In this document: in pieces, positions 29,306 through 38,988 of the stretch
Layout: each line of letters starts with the position of its first letter
Numbering within the stretch: the stretch's first letter is position 1
DNA from: Rhodobacterales bacterium LSUCC0387
Lineage (GTDB): Bacteria; Pseudomonadota; Alphaproteobacteria; Rhodobacterales; Rhodobacteraceae
Length of the DNA: 64,000 nt
Reading direction: 5' to 3'
NCBI GenBank assembly: GCA_015689775.1
Contig: WVSR01000001.1
Location: forward strand, 372,001 to 436,000
The notes under the pieces: model-generated
The model's input: the letters and a program-made list of their open reading frames with translations, nothing else
Databases searched by the model: none
Told to the model about the DNA's origin: nothing
Program-made: the position numbers and the translations under genes

Positions 29306-29755
29306 TTATTTGAAGGGGGCCATGCCCGCACGGGCCAAGGCATCCACGCGTTCGTTCTCGGGATGGCCTGCATGGCCTTTGACCCATTTCCACGTTACAT
29401 GATGGCGCGCTGCCGCCTCATCCAAACGCCGCCAAAGGTCTTCGTTTTTGACAGGCTTTTTTGTGGCGGTGCGCCAATTATTGCGTTTCCAACTGCGCAG
29501 CCATTCGGTGATGCCGCCTTTGACATATGCGCTGTCTGTCACCACGGTGATCGTGCTTGGACGCTCAAGCGCCTCAAGTGCGTTAATTGCAGCCAAAAGC
29601 TCCATCCTGTTATTGGTGGTGTCTGCCTCACCGCCTTTGAGCTCGCGTTCTTTGACAACGGCATCGCCAGTCTTGGCTTGCAGCAGCGCACCCCATCCAC
29701 CAGGGCCAGGGTTGCCTGAACAGGCCCCATCCGTATAGGCGAACAGCTCAGGCAT
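29306..29755 (-). CDS. rnhA: Ribonuclease HI
   Basis: 149 residues. The acidic active site is seen in [17 protein letters not shown] near residues 5-21, NRMELLAAI near 47-55, and VTDSAYV near 70-76, plus a fourth acidic residue in [11 protein letters not shown]. It degrades RNA in RNA-DNA hybrids. Its start overlaps the end of the DUF3429 gene by eight bases. A second, unrelated RNase H, rnhB, is at 59.1-59.7 kb. Confidence 0.95.
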   Translation of the reverse strand: MPELFAYTDGACSGNPGPGGWGALLQAKTGDAVVKERELKGGEADTTNNRMELLAAINALEALERPSTITVVTDSAYVKGGITEWLRSWKRNNWRTATKKPVKNEDLWRRLDEAAARHHVTWKWVKGHAGHPENERVDALARAGMAPFK

Positions 29756-30212
29756 AGAGGACGCCCAGTGTTAGGCACAAAATGACAAGACTGCTCAAAA
29801 GCCCGCGCAACCGCAGCCACCAGTTCGGTGCAAGGCCCGCACGCATCGCCCATGTATCAAGGGGTAAAAGCGCCAAGAACCCCATGATAAGGATTGGCAA
29901 AGCCTGATGGGTTGGGCCAAATCCAAGGAAAAACGTCACCAATGCGGGTATCGTTGATGCCGTAAGACTATATCCCATCATCTGCGGTGATGGCGCATGC
30001 ACAGCAAAGCCCCATATGACCCCCGCCATAAAACACAGGATCACGATCCCATAATTGCGCAGTAGCATATCGGGTGCGAAATTCGGCAGAAGCCAGTCGC
30101 CGAGGGGGGTGGCGGAGGGGATGACAAAGCACAGCGCAGCATAGGCAAAGGGCAAAACCCCCGCCAAGCCCAAATATAATGCCGCCTTTGGTATGTGATC
30201 GCTGCTGCTCAT
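29748..30212 (-). CDS. DUF3429 membrane protein
   Basis: 154 residues with five hydrophobic segments, for example [36 protein letters not shown] and LILSLTLGV-like closing residues ([12 protein letters not shown]). The layout and the FMAGVIWGF segment fit DUF3429, a small inner-membrane family of unknown function. It overlaps rnhA by eight bases and so probably shares its transcript. Confidence 0.75.
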   Translation of the reverse strand: MSSSDHIPKAALYLGLAGVLPFAYAALCFVIPSATPLGDWLLPNFAPDMLLRNYGIVILCFMAGVIWGFAVHAPSPQMMGYSLTASTIPALVTFFLGFGPTHQALPILIMGFLALLPLDTWAMRAGLAPNWWLRLRGLLSSLVILCLTLGVLYA

Positions 30213-30453
30213 ACCTCAGCTTGTCCCGCATCTTCGCGGAGCGCGCAAGCGCATTTGGGCCATCTATGGCTGAGCATCCGATTGCCAGTGGCGGGCAGCG
30301 CGCAGCTTTTGGAATTCTTTGAAACTATGCATAAACTCCATTGTTCCATCTGCACCGCTGTCCCTAATCTGATCCTATCTGCCGTAAGCTTATGCAGCGG
30401 CATGTTGGGTTCAAAAACGGAGAGGGCGCTCTGCGCCTAAGAAGAGGAAAGAT

Positions 30454-30879
30454 ATGTTTGCAGAATTCAAAAGCTTCATTGCCCGTGGCAATGTCATGGA
30501 TATGGCTGTGGGGATTATTATCGGGGCAGCCTTTACCGCGATTGTGACTTCACTCGTGGGCGACTTGATCAATCCATTGATCGCTATTTTTACGGGCGGG
30601 ATTGATTTCTCGGGTTGGTTCTACGCCTTGGACGGAAATGAATATGCCTCGCTTGCCGTGGCGTTCGAAGCAGGCGCGCCCGTTTTTGCGATTGGGAAAT
30701 TTGTTATGGCGGTCATCAATTTCTTGATCGTAGCTTTTGTGGTTTTCATGCTGGTGCGTTTGGTCAACCGCATCAAATCGATGACAGAAGCAGAGAAAGA
30801 AGAGGCCGCTTCAGCCCCCGCAGGTCCAAGCGAGTTGGACATTCTGATTGAAATCCGTGATGCTCTGGCCGAGAAGTAA
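30454..30879 (+). CDS. mscL: Large-conductance mechanosensitive channel
   Basis: 141 residues. The N-terminal helix and first membrane segment [27 protein letters not shown] are diagnostic, followed by the periplasmic loop and the second segment [23 protein letters not shown]. The C-terminal charged helix holds [12 protein letters not shown]. It is a membrane pore opening under osmotic downshock. The upstream 240 bp hold no gene. A terminator follows. Confidence 0.96.
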   Translation: MFAEFKSFIARGNVMDMAVGIIIGAAFTAIVTSLVGDLINPLIAIFTGGIDFSGWFYALDGNEYASLAVAFEAGAPVFAIGKFVMAVINFLIVAFVVFMLVRLVNRIKSMTEAEKEEAASAPAGPSELDILIEIRDALAEK

Positions 30880-30890
30880 GCACGAATAAA

Positions 30891-30929
30891 GCATGCGCCC
30901 CCGTCACTATGGCGGGGCGTATGCCGTTT
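30891..30929 (+). terminator. Terminator after mscL
   Basis: GCATGCGCCCC pairs with GGGGCGTATGC (one G-T pair) across a 12-base loop, followed by CGTTTTA. It begins 12 bases after the mscL stop and lies just ahead of the Lrp-family gene, which therefore probably has its own promoter or depends on read-through. Confidence 0.65.
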
Positions 30930-30943
30930 TAGCGAGAGATGAT

Positions 30944-31408
30944 ATGGGTTTTGAGTTGGACATCACGGATCGCAAGATCTTGGAAGTTTTGCAAAAGAAC
31001 GGCCGCATCACCAATGCGGAGCTATCCGAACAGGTGAACTTGTCCGCTTCATCCTGTCATCGGCGGATCACGCGTTTGGAGCAAGAGGGAATCATCCGAG
31101 ATTATGTCGCCTTGGTGGATCACCGCGCAATTGGTCGAATGACAACCGTCTATGTGGAAATCAGCCTGTCCGGACAGGCGGACGAGGTTTTGCAGGCCTT
31201 CGAGCAGGCCGTTAAGCGGGTTCCAGATGTGTTGGAATGCCATCTTATGGCAGGCAGCGCTGATTATCTTCTAAAGGTCGTGGCACGCGACAGCGAAGAT
31301 TTCGCCCGCGTTCATCGCCAATATCTGGTCTGTTTGCCAGGGGTGTTGAAGATGCAATCCAGTTTTGCTCTGAAAAACGTATTTTCAACCACTGCGTTGC
31401 CGATTTAG
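30944..31408 (+). CDS. Lrp/AsnC-family transcriptional regulator
   Basis: 154 residues from the ATG at 30944. The N-terminal winged helix-turn-helix is LDITDRKILEVLQKNGRITNAELSEQVNLSASSCHRRI; the C-terminal RAM domain has VDHRAIGRMTTVYVEI and MAGSADYLLKVV. Such regulators sense amino acids. Its end overlaps the azlD end by four bases on the opposite strand. AzlCD exports branched-chain amino acids in other bacteria, where an Lrp-type regulator (AzlB) controls it, so that link is plausible here. Confidence 0.9.
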   Translation: MGFELDITDRKILEVLQKNGRITNAELSEQVNLSASSCHRRITRLEQEGIIRDYVALVDHRAIGRMTTVYVEISLSGQADEVLQAFEQAVKRVPDVLECHLMAGSADYLLKVVARDSEDFARVHRQYLVCLPGVLKMQSSFALKNVFSTTALPI

Positions 31409-31737
31409 CCGAAGACGTACCCCACACCATACAGTGTGGCCATGCCCGCAAAGACAGCCGCGATGGCGTTTTTGCGCCAGATCCCCACGCTCAATGCCAC
31501 GATTGCCGCACTCAGACGCGGGGCATCTAGCGCGCCGCCTGTGGCTTGCGGCCATAGCACCAACGGCGTGATCAATGCGGGCAGGATCGCCACCGGCGTA
31601 TAGCGCAAATGGCGCAAGACCCATTCTGGCAGATCGCGGTTGCCCAAAATTCCCAAAAAGGACAGCCGCACCAGATAGGTGCCGCAGCCAAGCGCAGCGA
31701 TGATCAGCCAGACCATGGTTTCAGAATAGGCGTTCAT
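31405..31737 (-). CDS. azlD: AzlD-family membrane protein
   Basis: 110 residues from the ATG at 31737, four membrane segments. YLVRLSFLGILGNRDLPEWVLRHLRYTPVAILPALI is the family pattern. It is the small partner of AzlC in branched-chain amino acid export. Its ATG overlaps the azlC stop as ATGA (31737-31734), so azlC-azlD are coupled. Substrate is inferred from the family. Confidence 0.88.
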   Translation of the reverse strand: MNAYSETMVWLIIAALGCGTYLVRLSFLGILGNRDLPEWVLRHLRYTPVAILPALITPLVLWPQATGGALDAPRLSAAIVALSVGIWRKNAIAAVFAGMATLYGVGYVFG

Positions 31738-32453
31738 GTCAGGTTCGCCTTTGCAAGACTCACGCGCCGTTCCACTTCTGCGCCAACGATCATTGCGGTG
31801 ATCCCTGCCACCATCAACCAAAGGTTATAGGGCATCCAATTTAGTAAGACCGCCATAATCACCGAGGTCATTGCCGCCGCGATATGCGCAAGTGTGCGCA
31901 AGGCGGGGGCCACCAATGCAAGAAAGGTGATCGGAACTGCGAAATCGAGCGCAAATTCACGTGGAATGGTTGTCCCTAAGACTGCACCTGCATAGGTCGC
32001 GCCATACCACAGGGGACAAATCGGGGTCGCAAGTCCGAAGAAATAGACCACTTTCCATCTGACTGAGCGCTCAGGCTGTGCCTCATAGGTTTGTATGGCC
32101 ATTGCATAGGTTTGGTCGACCAACACGTAGGATAATAGGGCGCGCTGCCACAAAGGCGCGGCCCCCAAATGTAGGGTGATCGAGGCCGAATACATCGCCA
32201 TGCGCAAGTTGACAGCCAAAGCAGAGGCCAAAACCACCAAAACGGGTGCATTTTCCGTCATCAGCTGCAGCGCGGTGAATTGGGCCGAACCCGCAATGAC
32301 AAGGAAAGAAAATCCTATCACTTGCGAGAGGGGCATACCCGCCTGTGTGCCAAGAACCCCGAATAACAGACCAAAAGGTAGGAGCACCAGCAGGAACGGC
32401 AATCCACCAATGATCCCAGAGAGATAGGCCGAGTCTGAAGGGGTTTTGCGCAT
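31734..32453 (-). CDS. azlC: AzlC-family permease
   Basis: 239 residues from the ATG at 32453 (MRKTPSDSAYLSGIIGG). The pattern GLLFGVLGTQAGMPLSQVIGFSFLVIAGSAQFTALQL and the middle NLRMAMYSASI mark the AzlC family of inner-membrane exporters. It forms a pair with azlD and is divergent from mobA, with about 85 bp between starts. A longer frame exists upstream but has no membrane or conserved character. Confidence 0.88.
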   Translation of the reverse strand: MRKTPSDSAYLSGIIGGLPFLLVLLPFGLLFGVLGTQAGMPLSQVIGFSFLVIAGSAQFTALQLMTENAPVLVVLASALAVNLRMAMYSASITLHLGAAPLWQRALLSYVLVDQTYAMAIQTYEAQPERSVRWKVVYFFGLATPICPLWYGATYAGAVLGTTIPREFALDFAVPITFLALVAPALRTLAHIAAAMTSVIMAVLLNWMPYNLWLMVAGITAMIVGAEVERRVSLAKANLT

Positions 32454-32537
32454 CTTGCACCATTGTCGTTTCTGCCCATGCGATCTAGCCTTGATGAGCG
32501 AAGGATGCAATCTGCGCGGATGGATAAGGGCAAAGCA

Positions 32538-33122
32538 ATGATCTGTGGCGTGATCTTGGCAGGCGGGGAAGCGCGCCGTATGGGCGGGCAAGACAAGGGA
32601 CGGCTGTTGCTGCGGGGCCAAAGCCTCTATGCGCATGTTATTGCCCGCGCCCGCCCGCAGGTGGATCATTTGATCCTCTCCGCCAATGGCGACCCCGCGC
32701 TTTATGCTGATCTTGGGCTTGATGTGGTTGCTGATGGCGCATTTGCCGCGATGGGGCCACTTTGCGGCGTTTTGGCGGCATTGCGCGCAGCCAAGATACG
32801 TGGGGCGCAGCGGGTGATGAGCTTTGCCTCTGACAGCCCGTTTTTTCCAAGCGATATCGTGGAGAAATTATGCGCTGTACAAGGGCATGACGCATTGGTT
32901 TTCACCGAGGATCAAAGCGGGGGAATACACCCAACATTTGCGCTGTGGCATGTGGATTTGGCCGATCCATTGGCGGCAGAATTGCGCGGTGGTGGCCGCA
33001 AAATGCGCGATGTCATGGCGCGATTGGGCGGGGTTTCTGCCCCTCTCGATGCACCTGAACAGGCGTTTTTCAACATCAATACAAAGGCCGATTTGGAACA
33101 GGCCGCTGAGATGGTCTTATGA
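32538..33122 (+). CDS. mobA: Molybdenum cofactor guanylyltransferase
   Basis: 194 residues from the ATG at 32538. The nucleotide-binding N-terminus is ICGVILAGGEARRMGGQDKG, and the middle SFASDSPFFP holds the metal-binding aspartate. It joins GMP to molybdopterin, giving the MGD cofactor of DMSO-reductase-type enzymes. An ATG at 32520 is an alternative start. Its stop overlaps the start of the next gene by four bases (ATGA), coupling the two. Confidence 0.92.
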   Translation: MICGVILAGGEARRMGGQDKGRLLLRGQSLYAHVIARARPQVDHLILSANGDPALYADLGLDVVADGAFAAMGPLCGVLAALRAAKIRGAQRVMSFASDSPFFPSDIVEKLCAVQGHDALVFTEDQSGGIHPTFALWHVDLADPLAAELRGGGRKMRDVMARLGGVSAPLDAPEQAFFNINTKADLEQAAEMVL

Positions 33123-33994
33123 GTGCGGGACGCTTTGATCATATCTTGGTGGTCGATTGGTCGGCACGAGCCACCCCAAGCCCCAAAGCCCCCACGAAGG
33201 ACGCGATTTTCATGGCCCACTCTGCATATGGTGCCTCGCCACAGGTAACCTATCATCGCACGCGCGCCGATGCGATCGCCGTGCTTGAGCAAGTGATGAC
33301 AGACACCCTTGCGCGGGATGAACGTATCTTGGCGACCTTTGACTTTTCCTTCGCCTATCCTGCGGGCTTTGCGCGGCATCTTACAGGAAAGGCCGATGCG
33401 CTATCGGTTTGGCCGCTTTTTGCACAGATGGTTGAGGATGGGCCTGATAATGCGAATAACCGGTTCGATGTGGCCCGCGCGCTTAACCGCCGTTTTCCAG
33501 GGGTTGGCCCCTTTTGGTGCGTGCCGAAAACACAGGCCTGCCCCGATCTTCCCGTACGCGATCTGCGTTATGGGCATAATCTGCCAGAACGGCGCAAAGT
33601 TGAATTGGCCTATGGCAAAATGCAGCCGGGGTGGAAGCTTTATACCATGGGATCTGTGGGATCACAGGCGATCCTCGGAATAGCAAGATTGCATTCCTTG
33701 CGTGGGCGGTTTGGCCCGGCGCTTGCCATGGCGCCTTATGAAGCGATCGAGCGGCCTATTGTGTTGGCAGAATGTTGGCCATCGTTGATGGCGAAAGAGA
33801 TTGCACATTATGCTCAAGCGGGTGAAATCCCAGACGCTGCACAGGTGCGAGTGCTTGCAGCGGGTTTGGCCGCGTTGGCACCTGATGATCTTGCAAAAAT
33901 GCTTGCCGATGGTGATGCTGAGGAGGGCGGTGTTTTGGGTGCAGGCTATGAGGCGTTATTGCGTGCCGCTATCCATGCGACCTTGGGGCGTTAG
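33119..33994 (+). CDS. Conserved protein of unknown function coupled to mobA
   Basis: 291 residues, no signal peptide or membrane segment. It opens FDHILVVDWSARATPSPKAP, has ILATFDFSFAYPAGFA near residue 70, GPFWCVPKT near 135 and LAECWPSLMA near 220. The strand-plus-acid opening (VVDWSA) and the FDFSFA stretch resemble an RNase-H-like fold as in DUF429 proteins, which is only a guess. The four-base overlap with mobA suggests a role near the molybdenum cofactor. I do not recognise its biochemical function. Confidence 0.7.
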   Translation: MSAGRFDHILVVDWSARATPSPKAPTKDAIFMAHSAYGASPQVTYHRTRADAIAVLEQVMTDTLARDERILATFDFSFAYPAGFARHLTGKADALSVWPLFAQMVEDGPDNANNRFDVARALNRRFPGVGPFWCVPKTQACPDLPVRDLRYGHNLPERRKVELAYGKMQPGWKLYTMGSVGSQAILGIARLHSLRGRFGPALAMAPYEAIERPIVLAECWPSLMAKEIAHYAQAGEIPDAAQVRVLAAGLAALAPDDLAKMLADGDAEEGGVLGAGYEALLRAAIHATLGR

Positions 33995-34091
33995 TCAAAA
34001 ATCCCAGTCACACGCCCCATCCAAGTGTGCTTGTACCGCGTGAAGCGATGCGCAAGCGTCAATCTAGGGTGAGGCAATGCTGCGAGGATCA

Positions 34092-34562
34092 TCACACGTA
34101 GGTCACCTTTGTGATTTCGTAATCCTTGCTGCCACCGGGCGTTTTGACCTCTACACTATCGCCTTCATCTTTACCGATCAAAGCGCGGGCCAAGGGCGAT
34201 TTGATATTGAGCAAACCTTTTTCGATATCGGCCTCATATTCGCCGACAATTTGGTAGGTTTTTTCTTCCTCAGTATCCTCATCAATCAACACAACCGTGG
34301 CCCCGAATTTAATTGGGCCAGATAAGGTTTTGGGGTCGATGACCTGCGCAAGGCCCAAAATCCCCTCTAATTCCTTGATGCGGCCTTCGATGAAGGACTG
34401 TTTTTCGCGGGCCGAGTGATATTCGGCATTCTCCGACAAATCCCCATGCTCGCGCGCCTCTGCAATCGCCTGAATGACAGAAGGGCGCTCAACACTACGC
34501 AGATGCTTTAGCTCGGCATCAAGGGCGCTATACCCTGTCGGGGTCATTGGTATTTTTTCCAT
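34092..34562 (-). CDS. greA: Transcription elongation factor GreA
   Basis: 156 residues from the ATG at 34562. The N-terminal coiled coil has [16 protein letters not shown] and [21 protein letters not shown] with the acidic tip residues that enter RNA polymerase; the C-terminal domain ends [23 protein letters not shown]. It restarts stalled RNA polymerase by stimulating transcript cleavage. It is a single gene. Upstream, 34563-34719 holds no gene, only imperfect hairpins. Confidence 0.96.
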   Translation of the reverse strand: MEKIPMTPTGYSALDAELKHLRSVERPSVIQAIAEAREHGDLSENAEYHSAREKQSFIEGRIKELEGILGLAQVIDPKTLSGPIKFGATVVLIDEDTEEEKTYQIVGEYEADIEKGLLNIKSPLARALIGKDEGDSVEVKTPGGSKDYEITKVTYV

Positions 34563-34719
34563 TGGAACTCGGGGCCTCAAACTTAGGTATTGGAATAGTC
34601 AAACGTCTTTAATTTAGTAGTCTGACCCCAAACGTTAGGGGCTCTTCGCCCTAGTTTCAACGGGCAAGACACATAAAGCCATACACGGTGCCAGAAAATA
34701 ACCCAAACGCCACGCAGGC

Positions 34720-34845
34720 TTAGTAGGTCGCTGCGTTTTCGCTTGGCGGCTCAGGTGGGCCATCTGCGCCGCAGGCGGCCAATGTTCCACCCAAAGTTAG
34801 GGCCAAAAGCCCCAGTTTAATCAATGATGCAAAAGAGCGCCTCAT
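34720..34845 (-). CDS. Tiny lipoprotein after argH
   Basis: 41 residues: a basic start [10 protein letters not shown], a hydrophobic stretch LGLLALTLGGTLAAC, then GADGPPEPPSE. The LAAC lipobox gives a mature peptide of about 16 residues anchored by a lipid. Its ATG shares one base with the argH stop (TGATG at 34847-34843), so it is translated after argH. Small lipoproteins at this spot, between argH and lysA, recur in Rhodobacterales as I know them. Their role is unknown. Confidence 0.8.
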   Translation of the reverse strand: MRRSFASLIKLGLLALTLGGTLAACGADGPPEPPSENAATY

Positions 34846-36236
34846 CACGCCAACCTTTCTTTCCATCGTGCAATTTGCAGGCGCACTTGATCGGGTGCGG
34901 TGCCGCCATAGGATTGGCGCGAGGCAACCGAGTTGTGAACCCCCAAAACATCGAACACTGCCGCGGTGATGTTGGATTGCACTGTTTGCATATCGGCAAG
35001 GCTGAGATCAGGTAAATCACAGCCCCGATCTTCGGCCATTTTGACAAGCGAACCTGTTACATGATGCGCTTCACGGAACGGCAGGTCTAATTCGCGCACT
35101 AACCAATCGGCGAGATCAGTTGCGGTTGAAAAGCCCGATGCGGCAGCGCGCTCTAGTGCGTCTTGATTAGCGCTCATGTCATCAAGCATCCCCGCCATCG
35201 CGGCCATTGCGATCATGAGGTTATCGGCGGCATCAAAGACCTGCTCTTTGTCTTCCTGCATATCCTTCGAATAGGCCAAGGGCAGACCCTTCATAACTGT
35301 CATTAAGGCCACATTCGCCCCCATGATCCGCCCAATTTTGGCGCGGATCAATTCCGCCGCATCAGGGTTTTTCTTTTGTGGCATGATGGAAGAGCCTGTT
35401 GAAAACCGATCCGACAGGGTCACAAAGCGGAATTGTGCCGAAGACCAGATCACCAATTCCTCAGCAAAGCGCGACAAATGCATCGCGCAAATGGAGGCAG
35501 CCCCGAGATAGTCTAGGGCGAAGTCGCGATCTGAAACCGCATCCAAGGAATTTGCCATGGGCCGATCGAAATCTAGAGCTTCTGCAGTCATGTGGCGGTC
35601 AATTGGGAAAGATGTGCCTGCAAGGGCGGCCGCACCAAGCGGGCACTCATTCATCCGTGTGCGCGCATCTTGAAAGCGCGATAAATCGCGAGCGAACATC
35701 TCGACATAGGCCATCATATGGTGGCCCCATGTTACGGGCTGCGCGGTTTGAAGATGGGTAAAGCCAGGCATCACCCAATCAGCGCCCGCTTCGGCTTGTG
35801 CCAATGCCGCGCGGATCAAGGCTTGGAGCCCCTCAATGGCCGCATCCATCTGATCCCGCACCCATAGGCGAAAATCGGTCGCCACCTGATCATTACGCGA
35901 CCGCGCCGTGTGAAGACGTCCTGCAGGCTCACCAATCAGGGTTTTAAGCCGCGCTTCGATATTCATGTGAATATCCTCAAGCGCGGTCGAAAATTTGAAT
36001 GTGCCGCTCTCAATTTCTGACAAGATCGTGAGCAGGCCCTCCCTGATCGCCTCGGCATCTTTACTGCTTATAATGCCTTGGGCGGCGAGCATGGCAGCAT
36101 GGGCGCGCGAGCCAGTTACATCTTGCGCGCCGAGCCTTTGGTCAAATCCGATGGATGCGTTAATCGCTTCCATCAAAGCATTTGGCCCTGCGGCGAAGCG
36201 ACCGCCCCACATTGCGTTTGAAGATTTCTGTGCCAT
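34845..36236 (-). CDS. argH: Argininosuccinate lyase
   Basis: 463 residues. The fumarase/lyase signature [12 protein letters not shown] lies near residue 285, with the catalytic serine loop. The start [12 protein letters not shown] and the segment [13 protein letters not shown] are diagnostic. It splits argininosuccinate to arginine and fumarate. It is divergent from the TlpA-like gene with only 40 bp between starts, and is followed by the tiny lipoprotein gene. Confidence 0.96.
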   Translation of the reverse strand: MAQKSSNAMWGGRFAAGPNALMEAINASIGFDQRLGAQDVTGSRAHAAMLAAQGIISSKDAEAIREGLLTILSEIESGTFKFSTALEDIHMNIEARLKTLIGEPAGRLHTARSRNDQVATDFRLWVRDQMDAAIEGLQALIRAALAQAEAGADWVMPGFTHLQTAQPVTWGHHMMAYVEMFARDLSRFQDARTRMNECPLGAAALAGTSFPIDRHMTAEALDFDRPMANSLDAVSDRDFALDYLGAASICAMHLSRFAEELVIWSSAQFRFVTLSDRFSTGSSIMPQKKNPDAAELIRAKIGRIMGANVALMTVMKGLPLAYSKDMQEDKEQVFDAADNLMIAMAAMAGMLDDMSANQDALERAAASGFSTATDLADWLVRELDLPFREAHHVTGSLVKMAEDRGCDLPDLSLADMQTVQSNITAAVFDVLGVHNSVASRQSYGGTAPDQVRLQIARWKERLA

Positions 36237-36276
36237 GTTCTGTTTATCCGCCGATCAAAGAAAGGATGCCGCTACG

Positions 36277-36837
36277 ATGCTCCCGCGCCGTATCATTGCC
36301 CTGCTCTACATTGCCTTGTGTTTCTGTGCAAATGCCGCCTTTGCGCAAGACCTTTCGCAGCTTCCTCGTGATGGGGATATGCGCGGGCTTGTGATTGCCT
36401 CTGAACCTGTGCCTGTTTCGGATTTGCCTTTTGTCGATGAGGACGAAGTTGAAGGGCGTTTGAGCGAGTATCGCGGGAAATATGTGGTTCTCAATTTTTG
36501 GGCCACTTGGTGCGCGCCCTGCCGCGAGGAGATGCCAAGCCTTGAGGCATTGCAACGTCAGTTTGGCTCAGATCAGTTTGAAGTGGTCACGCTCGCCACG
36601 GGGCGCAATTCCCCGCAGGCGATCCGCAGATTTTTTGAGGAAATTGGCGTAGAAAATCTGTCGATGTATCGTGACATCAACCAACAGATCGCGCGCCAAA
36701 TGTCGGTGATGGGCCTGCCGATTACGCTGGTGATTGATCCCCAAGGGCGCGAGATTGCCCGGCTGATGGGAGATGCCCATTGGGACAGCCCCGAGGCATT
36801 TGCTTTTTTCGAGGCGCTTTTGGCGGAATCAAGCTAG
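36277..36837 (+). CDS. tlpA: TlpA-family thioredoxin-like exported protein
   Basis: 186 residues from the ATG at 36277, with AAAGGA upstream. A signal peptide or N-terminal anchor (IIALLYIALCFCANAAFA) is followed by a thioredoxin fold with the active site FWATWCAPCREEMP (CAPC) near residue 80 and the cis-proline region GLPITLVID. Such proteins keep apo-cytochrome c or copper-site cysteines reduced in the periplasm. It is divergent from argH and overlaps the mtaB stop by four bases. Confidence 0.88.
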   Translation: MLPRRIIALLYIALCFCANAAFAQDLSQLPRDGDMRGLVIASEPVPVSDLPFVDEDEVEGRLSEYRGKYVVLNFWATWCAPCREEMPSLEALQRQFGSDQFEVVTLATGRNSPQAIRRFFEEIGVENLSMYRDINQQIARQMSVMGLPITLVIDPQGREIARLMGDAHWDSPEAFAFFEALLAESS

Positions 36838-38093
36838 GCTAAAAGCCGTCCGTCTTTATGGCCTGAAATTGTGGCGGTAATGATCTGCCCTGTTTCTTGC
36901 GCCACATTGAGGCTGACCTCAGTGAAGTCTTCGGTGCGGCCAAGATGGGGATTTTCCATCAAAATCTGATGGGTTTTGCCAATCTCGCCCAATAAATGTT
37001 GGGTGAGGGCGCGATCCCCTGTGGCGCGCAGTCGTGCCGCGCGGCCTTTGATTGTGGCGCTTTGCAATTGTGGCATCCGTGCCGCTGGCGTGCCTTTGCG
37101 CGGTGAGAACGGAAACACGTGGAGCCAGGTTAGCCCGCACTCCTCAACCAATTTGAGAGAATTTTCGAAATGTGCCTCAGTTTCGGTTGGGAAGCCCGCG
37201 ATGATATCTGCGCCAAATTTGATCTCAGGTCGCAGGCGGCGCGCCTCCTCGCAAAAGGTAATGGCATCCTCGCGCTCATGGCGGCGTTTCATACGCTTGA
37301 GGATCAAATTATCACCATGTTGAAGGCTGAGATGCAGATGAGGCATCAGGCGAGGTTCGTTTGCGATGGCCTCCATCAGCATCGGATCAGCTTCGATGGA
37401 GTCGATGGAGGAAATCCGCAGACGCGCCAGATCGGGAACAAGTTTCAGGATACGCATAACCAAATCGCCCAAATGGGGGGCTTGCGGGAGATCCGCTCCC
37501 CATGAGGTCAGATCAACCCCTGTGAGAACCACCTCTAAATAGCCGCGGTCGACCAAGCGTTTGACTTGATCCACCACCACACCGGCAGGCACGGAGCGTG
37601 AATTACCGCGCCCAAATGGGATGATGCAAAAGGTGCAGCGATGATCACAGCCATTTTGCACCTGCACATAGGCGCGCGCGCGGGCGCCAAAGCCATCAAT
37701 CAGATGCTCTGCTGTTTCGCGCACAGACATGATGTCATCCACCATGACCTTTTCGGTTTGGCCGATGAAATCAGGGTCGCTAAGCTTGGCCCATGTTGCA
37801 GGCTCCATCTTTTCGCGATTGCCAATGACCAGGTCAACTTCGCCCATTGTGGCAAAAGTTTCGGGCTCGGTCTGCGCGGCGCAGCCTGTTACCACAATGC
37901 GCGCGCTTGGATTGTCGCGTTTAACTTTGCGGATTTCTTGACGCGCTTTGCGCACGGCCTCGGCCGTTACGGCACAGGTGTTGATGATCACCGCGTCCCT
38001 GAGGCCCGCCGCGGTGGCCATATCGGTCATCGCTTCAGTCTCATAGGCATTGAGCCGACACCCAAGCGTTCGAAATTCAGATGGCTTTGTCAT
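36834..38093 (-). CDS. mtaB: tRNA t6A37 methylthiotransferase
   Basis: 419 residues. The N-terminal domain begins [16 protein letters not shown] and includes [10 protein letters not shown] and TGCAAQ cysteines (first cluster). The radical-SAM motif is [21 protein letters not shown]. These are marks of the MtaB branch, which adds a methylthio group to t6A at tRNA position 37. The C-terminal TRAM-like part is short. Its start overlaps the dapF stop by four bases. Confidence 0.92.
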   Translation of the reverse strand: MTKPSEFRTLGCRLNAYETEAMTDMATAAGLRDAVIINTCAVTAEAVRKARQEIRKVKRDNPSARIVVTGCAAQTEPETFATMGEVDLVIGNREKMEPATWAKLSDPDFIGQTEKVMVDDIMSVRETAEHLIDGFGARARAYVQVQNGCDHRCTFCIIPFGRGNSRSVPAGVVVDQVKRLVDRGYLEVVLTGVDLTSWGADLPQAPHLGDLVMRILKLVPDLARLRISSIDSIEADPMLMEAIANEPRLMPHLHLSLQHGDNLILKRMKRRHEREDAITFCEEARRLRPEIKFGADIIAGFPTETEAHFENSLKLVEECGLTWLHVFPFSPRKGTPAARMPQLQSATIKGRAARLRATGDRALTQHLLGEIGKTHQILMENPHLGRTEDFTEVSLNVAQETGQIITATISGHKDGRLLA

Positions 38094-38935
38094 GGATTTT
38101 GCAGGCGACTTATGAAATCTGTGGTCAATTCAGCGGTGAACACATGGGCCGTTGGCCCTGTCATCCAAACGCCATCCTCGCGCCACTCAATCCAAATATC
38201 ACCGCCATCAAGGGTCAGTTTCACCGCCCGACCTGTCAGACCCCGCCGCGCCGCGGCAACCGCCACCGCGCAAGAGGATGAGCCAGAGGCGAGGGTGATG
38301 CCTGTTCCTCGTTCCCAAACCCGCATCCTGAGATGGTCTGGTCCAAGGAGTGAGGCGAATTGCACATTGGTGCGCGCTGGGAACAGCGGATGATGTTCGA
38401 CTTCTGGGCCGCGGGCGGACAAATCCACCGCTTCGGCATCTTCAACAAAGAAGCTGCAATGAGGGTTGCCCATGCCTGTTCCAACAGGATCACCTTCGAG
38501 AGGCAGATGCAGCGTGTCCATCGCTTCGGCTAAAGGGATATCCTGCCACTCCAACAACGGAGGGCCCATATTAACAGCGGTCAGGCCATGGCCGCGATCC
38601 TGCGCAATCAGAACTCCACGTTCTGTGCGCAGGCGGATCTGATCAAGGCCCTGTGCGGCCATTTCATAAGCCGCGATGCAGCGTGTGGCATTGCCACAGG
38701 TGGCAGAGAGTGATCCATCGGCATTGTAAAATGTCAGTGCCAAATCCGCCTCGTGATCGTTTTGGATCAAGGCCAATTGGTCAAAACCCACACCACGATG
38801 ACGATCCGCCAGCGCGCACGCCAAATCCGCCGTCACGGTGACCTCGCGCTTGCGCGCGTCCATGACGACGAAATCATTGCCAAGCCCGTGCATTTTCATG
38901 AAAGGAAGGCCGATATATGTGTGCAGTTCAGACAT
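38090..38935 (-). CDS. dapF: Diaminopimelate epimerase
   Basis: 281 residues. Both catalytic cysteines are in place: [10 protein letters not shown] near residue 77-86 and [13 protein letters not shown] near 220. The start [15 protein letters not shown] is diagnostic. It converts LL- to meso-diaminopimelate for peptidoglycan and lysine; lysA is in this window at 17.8 kb. It is coupled to mtaB by an ATGA overlap. Confidence 0.96.
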   Translation of the reverse strand: MSELHTYIGLPFMKMHGLGNDFVVMDARKREVTVTADLACALADRHRGVGFDQLALIQNDHEADLALTFYNADGSLSATCGNATRCIAAYEMAAQGLDQIRLRTERGVLIAQDRGHGLTAVNMGPPLLEWQDIPLAEAMDTLHLPLEGDPVGTGMGNPHCSFFVEDAEAVDLSARGPEVEHHPLFPARTNVQFASLLGPDHLRMRVWERGTGITLASGSSSCAVAVAAARRGLTGRAVKLTLDGGDIWIEWREDGVWMTGPTAHVFTAELTTDFISRLQNP

Positions 38936-38988
38936 GGATGCGCGTATAGCGCAAGCGTGTGACGAATGGGACTCGAATTTTCGTTGGG

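Noticed and set aside
34600-34719. Possible terminator between greA and the small lipoprotein gene
   Set aside because: Imperfect hairpins such as CCCC...GGGG near 34626-34641 exist, but neither strand shows a convincing stem followed by a T-run.
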